DNA from: Prostheceraeus crozeri
Taxonomy: Eukaryota > Platyhelminthes > Polycladida > Euryleptidae
Reading direction: 5' to 3'
Assembly: GCA_907163375.1 (NCBI GenBank)
Contig: CAJQUW010007119.1
Span: 147,950-211,949, forward strand
Length of the DNA stretch: 64,000 nt
A program made the translations under genes and the position numbers. Of the stretch, positions 44,001 to 56,000 are shown piece after piece. The notes beneath the pieces are model-generated. The model saw nothing but the letters and a program-made list of their open reading frames with translations. It was not told the origin of the DNA and searched no databases. The first letter of the stretch is position 1; every line of letters begins with the position of its first letter.

Positions 44001-47000
44001 CTTGCACTAGAAAACACGAAGAGGTTGACATTTTGCTGCATGCACCAACTCAAGATAATTTAATCGACAAAAATAAATAATTTAACAAATTGGAGATCTA
44101 TTAAAATAAAAGCAGAGTCCAAACTTGAAGTACCTTAGACAGGAGTATTGCATCCTTTCTTATAGCATCTATTGAGAAAAAATCTCTCAAAAATTAAAGA
44201 ATTCAAATAAATAGCTTCTTACCCTTCATACGATAGAACTTCATTCGCCTCGTACTCAGGAACATCATCATCAGCAAGTGAATAACTGAAAGTATGATAA
44301 AGTAACAATAAACTTCCAACAGATAAAATGTCACTATCATGTCTGATAGGCATAAATAATTGCAAAGTCTTTAGATATTCACTCTCCAACATTCTCTTTG
44401 GGTTCCAACTGTTCCAACATTTATGCAAATGAAGGACAGGACGCGTGTCTTTTCACTGCCATTATCGTCCAGATAAAGTTTTACCACATTTTAGATGCTT
44501 TCAATACAAATCCTCAATTACATGATTACAGCCATGTCACCAGAACCAAGCACTTAGTTAACAATAAAATCGAGTCGTCACTGTACCGGCGATGAAACAG
44601 AATAACCCATCCGTGACCCGATGTCTCCGCTTTCATACATTCTGGGTGCCACTAGTTTAGTAGAAAGGTAGTCTGTACTTAATAATCTATCATCTCATCG
44701 TCAGGATCTCATCATCAGGGTACAAGTTGTGCTAGCACGCTAGGCATGGAGCAGTATTCACAAGCTCCCAACTCTCAGCTGATTAGGGTTAGTAACCTCT
44801 CGTGAGAGCGGTGGTGACGGACAGACTCGAACCCTGAACTTCGTGCACTTCCGCATCGAAGTGCGACTCTCAACCAAATGGACTATCCTGCCATCTGATG
44901 TTCAATTACTTAACTGTGGTTCCGGTTTCAGATTATTCGTTTACAATTTATCACAACATGCTTCAATGATGATTTTACTTTTAATTTTGAATAGCAGGGG
45001 TTCTCAAACGGCGGGTTACGACCCCAAAAGGTGGGTCGCGAGCCCGTTAGGCTTGGGTCGCGTGGTCATTAATGAATCACGTGGGTCGCGGTGAAATCAT
45101 TGGGTCAAAACGCGCAAACGGCTTTCCTTTCCATCTGCCTGTGGCTAAACGTGGCAAAGTTTTGGTTGTCTTCGTCCTCCAAACACGTAATAGAACTTCA
45201 CGAATGTGCCCCTCGGGTGTTGATTCGGATCGACGCAACATATTTATGTGAGGCTGCATTTTCCACCATGCTACTGCTGAAAAACAAACACCGTAGTCGA
45301 TTGACACACAATCACCTCAAAGACAATTTGATTGTGGCACTTAGCAGTTACGAGCCTCGCTAACAGAAACTAACGAGGAAGTGATCCTGAATTGATTCTT
45401 ATTCACCACGTTAATAGTTTTTGAGTAAGTGTAAAAAATCGCTTGTTTTAATCGCTAGTTCTTCGCTCGTTATTATTCATTGTTCGACATGACTGAATGT
45501 TGTAATTGAAACTGCGTTTTGTGGTTTGTTATTCAGAAAATATTGCATTGTTTAGCATCCGTATTTAAATTTCTAGCGAATATCAGATGAATGATAACAA
45601 TTTACACTGTTAATGTTTTATTCTCGTGGGTTGCCGCCGACACAGAAAAATTAAAAATGGGTCGCGGCGAGAAAGGCCTGAGAACCGCTGTTGTATAGGG
45701 TCAAAAAATTATTAGTATTATCGATAGATCTTGTTAATGACCCCTTCCAACAATTAAACTTTGTGAATCAACGAAGGAAACTTGTTAACAAACTTTTGCA
45801 TTACACGAATTATGATGCATAAAATTATCAACCTATATCAAACTATTGTTACGATACAATAATATTCCACTGCTTTTTTTGATGATCTTGTCAGTCCAAT
45901 TGATGGTCAAGAGCAGGAGGCTGTTACTAATGGTCATGGTGAAAAATTCACTTTCTCTCCTTTATATTTATTGACCGATGGTAAGTTAAAATAAGTATAA
46001 GCAGTAAAATGCCAACGTGATAATAAAAAATAAACAATGTGATCTCCCTATCAAAATCATCAGCAAACCTGGTCCCACTTTAGAGACATTTATTAATAAA
46101 AGAAATCGTAATAATAAGAAACACAATTCTTGTCATCTCTGCTCTCTTTTACCACAAAACTATTCTTGTGGTGACCGGCTTTTAGTTTATAAGCTGAAAT
46201 GTAATTTGTGTGATGATTTTTATATAGGTCAAACTAACCGCCCATTTACCAAACGCTATAATGAGCATAGAGGAGATTTAATCAATAAGAACAAAAGAAA
46301 TGCCCTTTACGAACACGGTATAAAAGTGCACTAGTTCAGTGACATTTCCATCTCTCACTTCGACATCGATATTATGGACAAAAGTCACAGCGCAGTGGAC
46401 TGCAGACTGACCGAAGCTCGATTGATTAAATCTCTTGCACCAGCCATTAACCGCAAATACGAGCTCTCAAATTTCTAATTACGTAGTACTTGAACTCTGT
46501 TTCTTTGCTTCCATATTTAATGTGGGTCATCAAACACGGTTGTACAGAAGTCGGCCCATCGAAGTGTCAGTGGCACGAAGTGTTGGCATTTTACTGCTTA
46601 TACTTATTTTAATTTACCATCGGTCAATAAATATAAAGGAGAGAAAGTGAATTTTTCACCATGACCATTAGATCTTGTCAGTGAAGAAGATGAAATTTCA
46701 ATTTCCATCCAGGTCTCAAAAATTAACAATGACAGTAAGACAGACGTCTCTCGATTGATACAAATTGCGTTGTGAAAACTTTTCAGTATATCGGTAAGAA
46801 ATAAAGTGACGCCATACTGACATCGGATCTCTCCTGATGGTTTTCTTTCATTCTAATAATGGTTTGCCCGATGTGGATATTGCCACAAACAAACCCAAAT
46901 TTGACAAACAATGAACAAATGTATGTAAACATCTTTATTCTTGGCTTCTTAGTATAGTCGATGAATTCATAGAAAGTCGTCGGGTCAAAAAATTGGTTTG

Positions 47001-50000
47001 ATATTGTACCTAGGGCCTCGACGCGATTTCATCTTCGTTGCGCATCATTAGGAAATTGTCCTTCAAAAAGATTCGAAATTCTGTCTTTAAAAATTTGACA
47101 TTGTGTTGACTCGCACTATAAATATACTAACCGCTGTTGCATCCACTTGTTTCTTTAAGTGTCATATTCAAACTTTCATATAGTTCGCCTCTCATAACCC
47201 TGTTGTTGTAAATACTTGCTTTTTTCACCCTCTTGCGAGGTTTGTGATGATCATTGATTAGCAATAAACTCGTTTCTACAGACATTTGTGATTTTCATAT
47301 TTGTCTCGTCCTGCCATCCGACCCATAACATGTTCCACAAACAACAACAAATGGTTACTCGTATCATAAATTCATGATACACACGTAATCATACTTTTTA
47401 CATGAGATTAACTTACACTGACGCAACGCTAATGCCTTCAGCTGTTGATTCCTTGAGCTTCTTAACTGTATATTTCTGTCTGAATTTCTGGACCGAATCA
47501 GCATAACTCATTGTCGTTCTTTTATATTGCAACTTTCGCACGAATTTCCGCTTCAGTGAGTCCTACGAAAAAACAACAAAGACAATTTCAGGAAAAGTGA
47601 CAATTGAAATGCAAACTGATAAAAACAATATTTCTGTCTATTTTCATTATGTGAAAAGTGATGTCTCCGAAGGGGACTAAATAGGTAATAGTTTTTGCTT
47701 GGTATTCATCAATATCCAATCAGATTGGAAGAAATAGGTATCACCTTTATGAAGCAATTTCTAGTGACAGAGTACTCAGGTACGCATCAACAGCGATATA
47801 GAAATAATTAATAGACTTGTTATAGTTGAGAATTCACTGCGGAAGTAACCTGTTGTCGAACGGATGAACGAGGGAAAACACCAGACAAAACCATTCCTTA
47901 ATTGGTCTGCTGGTGTTCTCAAACCCCCAAATTCTACCTGCATGGTGTTTCTGAAGAATGCCTACATCTACAAATCAAGTAGCAAGTTATTTAGTTCAGC
48001 ATCATAAACTGACTGGTCAGAGCACGAAAAGGGGCGTCTCAAAAAATTATGGGAGTGGTCATTCTGAGAAAAATCATTGGGTCTGTCAAATTAATTCATG
48101 TGCAATTCTCTCTTAATGAGCAAAAAATATAAATTGAAACAAAAAGTCATGACAGTCATCACATGTGGCTTGTCTTCCGGTGTGCCGTGTACAAGAGGTA
48201 GTGAGAAAAAGAAGCACTGCTCAAACTTTTATCATCACAAGCAACGCTAAATAATTTTGCTAGCTAGCCACATGTCATTTCAGTCTTATGATATTTTGCA
48301 ATCGTCAAAGCCCGCTTAGCTGGAATGGCAAGACATTACCGTATTTCCTCTAATATACGCCGCGGCGTTTATTTACAATCGACTACTTACAAGTGCGTCG
48401 TTAATTAGAGGTCGGCGTCTATTGAAATGTGCGATTTTCCACGTAACATTTTCCAAATTGAATAACAATAATAATTACAGACATATAACCTTTAGAGAAA
48501 ATTATCAATAAGAGCTGGAAACTCATCTAGCAGGTTTCTTGCTGCATTACCGATTTATAAATTGTCGACAAGGAGTATTGGCATCGACACAACATGGGAA
48601 TAATTTCTTGGAATTCCCGATACCTGTATCTGCAGTTTTCCTCCCATGGTCACTTGAAGGCAGGGCTCACACTCAGGTAAAACTTGAGCGTGCTGAGTTA
48701 TGAGTTTATGACATGACTCCGTGTTCGACGGTAGGTATAGCAGCAAGCAGAGACAGGAACCCCTCTCCTGATTCTGACAGCCACCATTATAGAACAACTT
48801 ATAGGCAAGGCTGTTTTCTAGAAAAGGTTGCGTGAGATGCCTTTATTGTATATGACTTATTATAAAACTACTAAATTCAATCAATTTTACAGCTGCAAAA
48901 AGGAATAGATTCCAATCAAAGAAATCGTCCGCAAAGTACAGCTGGGAAGTCTAATCGCAATAAACATGACATAGAAAAACGGCATTACAGACTACATGCA
49001 TATGTGCAATTTGAGACCGAAAGGTGATTGTTCGTCATGAGAAAACGAGAAGCCATACTTACGCATTGATGACAAGCTTGACAAAATTAAACATTGCTGG
49101 GTCATTGCTTAAAAGTAACAACGAAGGAATGACTTTTCAATCATACAGGAAGTTTTAATTAAGACTACTATATATGGTAGGCAAACGACTGCATTATAAT
49201 GGAAGTTGTTGAGGTGTCTCATTGCCTTGCGTTCCTTTGGCAGGAAGAAAGGGCATTTTCTGTATCACGGGGATGATCACTTGACTCGGTAGATAATCGT
49301 TTGGCAGCGTGTTCTACATCTAAATGTACAAATAGTTTACAGCAAGTGATCGGTTTTGAAAAAAGTTGTGTTGAATCTAGATATAGTGCTCCTTCGACAC
49401 AGAGATTCTAATGAAAATTCCTAACTTCACTGGGCGCTTATTCTAATCCTTTCTGTACATAGAATTTAGTTTGGACATTCCTGGATCACGCGATTAAAAG
49501 AAAGGAAAATGCCACTGGCTACTCAGTAATTTTGTATTCGTAACACCGATATTTCGTTTTTCGATGAGATTCACACTGACGGAAACGACAAGATTGACTA
49601 CTAATCAGACACACAGATGATCAATACACTTATGACCGATGAACATAAAATAAAAGCATGGAAGTCCCAAAACAAGAAATTAACAAAAGTCATAATACTT
49701 ATAAAAATGGTAGTGACATTTCATCCACGCACTCATACATCTGAAAGAATTCATTTTCTTTTTTTCTTCAAGAGAAAGTCTCACGGATACATTCCGCTCT
49801 TTGCATATTATTCGCCATGATATGCACTCCTCTGGTAAGGCTGCATGTTCCTCAGCGAAATGTCTGCTCACCGCTGATGCTGTGGATGTTACATGCTCTC
49901 TAAACCTTGATTTCATGGTTCTTTCAGTTTGACCGATACGTAATTCGTTGCATGTAAGACATTTTTTACAACAATTTTTCTTCAAAACATTTTTTTCACA

Positions 50001-53000
50001 ATTTTATAAGTATTATGATGTTTGATTAGCAGTCAATCCTGTCGTTTCCGTCAGCGTGAATCTCATCCCTGTTTAAGAAAGACGAAATATCGGTGTTACG
50101 AAAACAAAATTCCTGTGTCTAGCCAATGGCATTTTCCTTTTTTTGTAACTCTTTTTCCTCCTATTCTAGAGAAAGCTCCTAACCTTATGTTTTAACTGTA
50201 CAAAGCTATCAGTGATCAATGACACACAGCGACCACAAAGCTAACGATTCAAATCCAAGCACATCAAAAGTGATTACAGAAAATATATCATAACTTTACA
50301 TCCCAAACTTGACTGCAAAAACATTAGAAGAGGAAAATTAGATGTACTCATCTACATGTTTACATATTACTGCCTGTCCATAAACTATAACTCGTGAACA
50401 TTTATGGCTACATCAGAAGGTTTGAGATTGTTTTTCTTTCTGCGATGAATAAACGCCCGTTAAATACCGTCCACTGCATACTGTTCGGTCTAATTCTGAC
50501 GGTCGTATCATGCATGCGACAAAAACAATAAGAGCCTAAATCATTTTAGGATCATTCCGCAAGAAATAGTCAAGAAAAAATAAATTTTTTATCCACCATC
50601 TCAGATTTTGTTCATATTTAGTTTATAGGTAGGCATTGGTCTCATTAGAAGAACTCTACATCTGTTTGCTCAGATTCACCTTAGTTCAATAGCTACATGG
50701 TCTCAAATTTGCATATATCGCTGTGTATCGTCCATTTACTCTTCACACTCGTGTGGACAACTATTTAATCCTTCTAATCTGTGATATAGCTTCCAAAGAT
50801 ATTTGACACAATGATGTACGTGCACGTAAGTAACAAGAAGATGATGCACTAGTCAATCATAGAATAGAATAGACTTTGCAAGTGAAAGAAACAAGATTTT
50901 CTATTTTGATTGATTATTTCGCAATGTCATCATCAATCCGAAATTATGGTGTATGCACATTTCGCACACTAAAAGACGATCTTCATCGTCGCAGGCTTGA
51001 ATACGGCTTCATGTATTACCGGGCATCAGGAAAATACTAATTTACTATTCCTCGGAGTTTGCAGGATCTGGGAAAAGTTTGAAATTTCACACCATTGTAA
51101 AGTGCTTGCCAAAATAGTATGGTACCATTCCTGCTTATTTGATGACAATCTGCACATGGCACAGAATATTGGTTAGAAGATATCAGACTTCTAGTTTAAA
51201 AATCCTGTTTTAATACAGTAGACTTCGCTCATCAAAATCACATAGGGCCAAATTGAATTCATTTTATTAACTGACATACAGAGATAAATCCACCTTTTCT
51301 GGATGATTGTAATGCACAGTTGATTTTAGTGATAATGATTTAAATAAGCGGAATCTAATGTCATGGTATGTGCGAAACATAAGGCAACAAATACCAACGT
51401 TTTCTGTGTCATATTTTGCATCATGACATTTGCTAATAAAGAAAAATAATGAAGATATTAAGAGACTTGTGTAAATTGCTCATGAAATGTAATTGATCAC
51501 AACTACAGTTAACTTTCTTAAAATTGTAGCTGATTGCAACTACAAATTACATCTATATCAATGTAATCGATTGCAATTGCCAATAACTCCGTCTGCCTCA
51601 GTGCTGCGATTCTTGGCGTAGGATAAAAAAAACGCGCAAGGTCGAAAAACACGCGCACATGTATTTCCTTACAAATAAGCCAAAATGGCAACTATGATCG
51701 CTAATATTTGATTAAACGAATTTTTACAAAGCTTAAATTTGCAGATCAGATAGTAAGAGCTTTGGTATTTTTCAGGACAAGTCAAATACACACGTGCCTT
51801 AAGTGGTAGATGCATACGAGCAGTGGGCCTATAGGCTATCCATTGAGTGAGATGTTAATGAACCTAAATGATCTTTGATAGGCCATACATGTGGCTTATC
51901 TAGAAACTGCATGTAATTTGAAATTTTGATATCTTGATTTTGATATTTTAGAATTTTCTTTGACACTTTCTCTTTTATACTTCGCTGCATGACATATACT
52001 ATGCTTTGATTTCCTAATACGGTATGGCCATCATCGCAATTCGAACAACAAAAAGGATTGGAGGCGAGTGTTTCCTGTAAAATGACGAAATACCCCTACA
52101 AGAAATGAAAAAATAGAATTTCTGGTATTCGGGAAATACAAACACTCGTGTTCCATCAAGAAACATTGAACTAAGTGTGTGTTTCGAGAGGTAAGGGGTG
52201 GGGGAGACAATTCTCCAACTAAACCGGTTATTTATTAGGCCCCTAAATGAAAGAAAAGACAAGCTCAGAGAAGCTGAGAAGTGAGAATTCAACAATGAAA
52301 TTTTTTTTCATTTAGAAATAGCAACCAAAGTTTTCTATTATCAAAAATTAAAAATAGAAGTCGAAAACTTAAAAAAACGCGCAAAATGGATAAAAATGAA
52401 AAAAACACGCTTACACGCGCAAATTGTCAAAAAAACGCGCGCGCGTGTAAACACGCGCGAATCGCAACACTGGTCTGCCTTCAAATAACATTAAAATTAT
52501 TTAGAGGGGAACGAATGTCTTAACACCTATACTTAATTTAGATTTTGACAATAAGTTTCGTAGTAAATTTCTTTGAAAAAAATTGCTAGTAGTTGTCCAT
52601 CCTGTGCTCATCGAAGTATTTTAAGTTTTTAGCGCATTATCGACGATGAGAGTACAGCAATTGAAACTGCGTGCTTAATAAAAGAGCTGACCGCGAAGTA
52701 ATGCAATTACATGGATAGAAATATAATAGACCACAATCACTAATTATAGTGATTTAATCATGTAATTAATCGCAATTACAATTACAACACAGGTCTGATT
52801 AGGGGTTATATACTAAATTTAAACCGAAAGATGACATAGAGGTCCAAAGATTTAACATGAGAAAAAGCATTATCATATTGAAAGCACTTTCTTTGTTTAA
52901 CACACACTCCTAGGTAAGAGTCAATCAAAAACACTATTAAGACATTATTCTCAACTAGACAACACACGATACCAAAATACTTGTATCGAAAATTCTGAGC

Positions 53001-56000
53001 TTATATGACTCTAAATTTAGAAAATGCTTTTTAGGAACACCAGCGATTATAACGATTGATCGTTGAGGCGGAATCTCACTTTTGTGCAAAAGTTTCCTGC
53101 TACCCAGGAAACGATCTTACGATAAATTTCAATGTAGACCGTGGTCTCTTAAGTTAAAAAAATTGATCACGGTTTCGGTTTCTGCGTCCAGTGTATTGAT
53201 TCTTGATTATTGTATCTTGTATTTGTTAAGAGACTGAATACTCTCTTACTCAATTAGGGAAGAAATTAGCCTATTCAACACTTAACTTGCATGCACATCG
53301 ACAATGAATGTATTCGCATGCAAATCGACAAATAGAGCGGACAGGTGACATCAAAAGCAGCAAGAATTTCACCATTTCTTTTACTATCTTATGTATGTGT
53401 TGCTCAAATGAGGAAGAAAATGGTACTAGACTCAAGATACGTTAAGGGCGATATTCAGTACAAATAGCATAACAAAACAATTTCCCGGGAATCTCGACAT
53501 GAGTTCCCCACTTGAAAATTATCGGGAATTCCCGGAACCAAATTTCTCGGGACAAGACCCTAGGTTTGAGGCAAATGCATAATGACGACGTATTACAAAC
53601 AACGTATTTTGTTTGTTGCCAAATTCACTCACCCAGGTACCATCTTCGTCCAACAGCATAGGATAAGCCCGAGCAATTGCCTTGCCGACTTCTGCATATT
53701 GCTGCTTTGTAGGATACCTGTAATTTCTTTGTGATGAGACATACTCGTATACATAATAAGTTGAAAAATCTACTCACCAGCAGTCGTCGCAATATTGGCT
53801 GATGTCTTCCATTATCGGATTCAAAAACCCAGTGGTAAATTTTAGGCAGTTTTTAAGTTTGGAAGCCTCAGCTGGACTCCTAATTGCAAGTATCTGTCTT
53901 TTGATATCAGTACTTAGTTCTGGTAGTTTATAATTAGAAGGCCACTTCAAATTACGACTTATTTCTTGTGGATCATTCAATTTCTTCAATTTACGTTTTC
54001 CTTGTGGTTCATTCAATTTTCTCGGTAGAATTAGTTCTTGCGAGTCTTCCCTCACTATATCCATGAAAAATATTGTTAATCCTTCATTTGCACAATATTC
54101 GATTCCTTTGTCGTCTTTAATTTTTGAACCATTTTGAGCTAACATCAATAACGGATAATCAAGTGGATATCCTAATAGTTTAAGACCTGAAACAGACAGG
54201 AGCAAAACTAAATATTCATTTATGGATTGTAGTCGCACCGCCACGTTGTTTAATTACTCCTGAATTCGCATGTGCAAACAACGAGGTCGTGCCACCAGAT
54301 GGATGAGGAGCTGGCTGTATCCTAGATAATAGACAAGTTATAGGACGACGAAGATTGATTTGAGGTGCATTTTTTACAAACAAAATTCATCTGTTCATAG
54401 ATCTTGGTGAGATGCCGTAGACAAGAAAGACAAGTATTGTCTTCTTTATGCATTTTCTAGAATCAGTAACGGATTTCATAGCAAATAAGATAACATTCCT
54501 TAGAATCATGCACGTAAATAAATCGTTACGTTGGGATTAAATGCACATATTTTTGAGCAATTGATACCGACTGCTCTATATAAATATAAAATGTGAATGC
54601 ATGATCAATTTCTCAAATGTTATTGAAAGTTAGAAACCCAAGTATTTGTAAATTTTGTTTTTAGCTGATGGTCCGACATTCTTAACGACATGACAGATAT
54701 CGTCGTTGACCAAACGGCGGAAGATCATAGTCATTACAGCCATTAGCAAAAATCAAAATTCCTTTAGTTTATGATCGATTTCAATTGACGTTTAAATTAT
54801 ACTGAAGATGACGGCACTGAATCTTCAATGGGGGTATAGAAACTAAATGGACGTTCACATATTCTATTTAGCTGGGGACCACGGGTTTCCAAAGCTCAAA
54901 ATCGCCAGGGTAAAATAGTGCAAAACTTGCACCTAGATTAGATTATAAATCGAATCAATTTCCCGACGTGACTGTCTCTATCTGCGCAGAAAACAAGCAG
55001 AACCATCCATTGCAAGACCCAAAATACGCTCAACGCCGTCCAAGAATGGTGCCATACTAACGACGTGTCCCTCAATGCTAACAAAACTGTTGAGATGCTT
55101 GTCCGTGCAAGAATGGAACACAACGTTGACCATGTTTTCATTGGAAACATCCCGATTCAGCAGGTGAAATCTGCGAAACTGCTTAGAGTCATAACTGACT
55201 TTTCCATGTGTAGTCTTAGGTATAGTGTGTATAGTTTCATTGCTTTCGGTGTAGTAGAGTGTCATTGTAATTCTATTGTTTACCTCCATTATCCACTTTC
55301 CACTTATCCACTTTGTGTAGTGTCAGATATAGTTCACTTGTAATCAGTGTAGTAGCATCGTTGTATTTCCATATTTTACCTCCACTTTTCCAATTTTTAT
55401 TCATCGGTTTCCTGTTGTTTTATAATATCCATTTTTTAATTTCCTTAACCTATGGTGACCATTGTCTTATTCTATTTCCACTATCAGCATCTGTAGTCGG
55501 TACAGTATATTAGAAGTCTGTTTTGAACGTGTATACGGCAGTGTTTGGAATCTATGGTATTAGTATATCAACAGCAAGAATGAGTAGTATTACAAGTCTT
55601 AAGATTTCCATTTTTACCAGATATTGGGCCAAAGCTGATCAATTTTAATTCGTTGCCACGAGAAAGCTACATTGAGTTCTTTTAAGAACTGATTAATCCA
55701 ATGGTTACAGTAGCATTGCCTTTGTACACTTGCGGATTGGAGAACGCCATCAGTCCTCCTTAGGACTACTTTAACTAATAATTTAAATTAGTAAGCATTA
55801 TATTCTATTATAAATGGCTACTGGGATGACTTTCATCATCGTATGAGAATCACCTCATCTTCCGGGAACATGTTGAAATGTCGAAGCGCAAAGAATTTCA
55901 GCGGATACTTTGGCTATATGGCGGCTCAGACAACATGGCGGTAACCGCGAAGGCCTGATTCGACTGTATCGATCCAATATAAGGTGTGTTATGAACACGC

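Noticed and set aside
34915-46476. A host homing endonuclease or intron-encoded GIY-YIG gene
   Set aside because: The Cys cluster, the IGQTNRPF motif and the presence of several decayed copies fit Penelope-like retroelements better.
3868-54186. Four separate paralogous genes in tandem
   Set aside because: A2, A3 and A4 start at splice acceptors without a nearby Met, and E2, E3 and L13 join the modules in the correct phase. Kept as an alternative until transcripts are seen.
55065-55343. Plus-strand frame as a new gene
   Set aside because: Its first half is reverse transcriptase and the rest is the LINE tail that is repeated at 17.9-18.6 kb.
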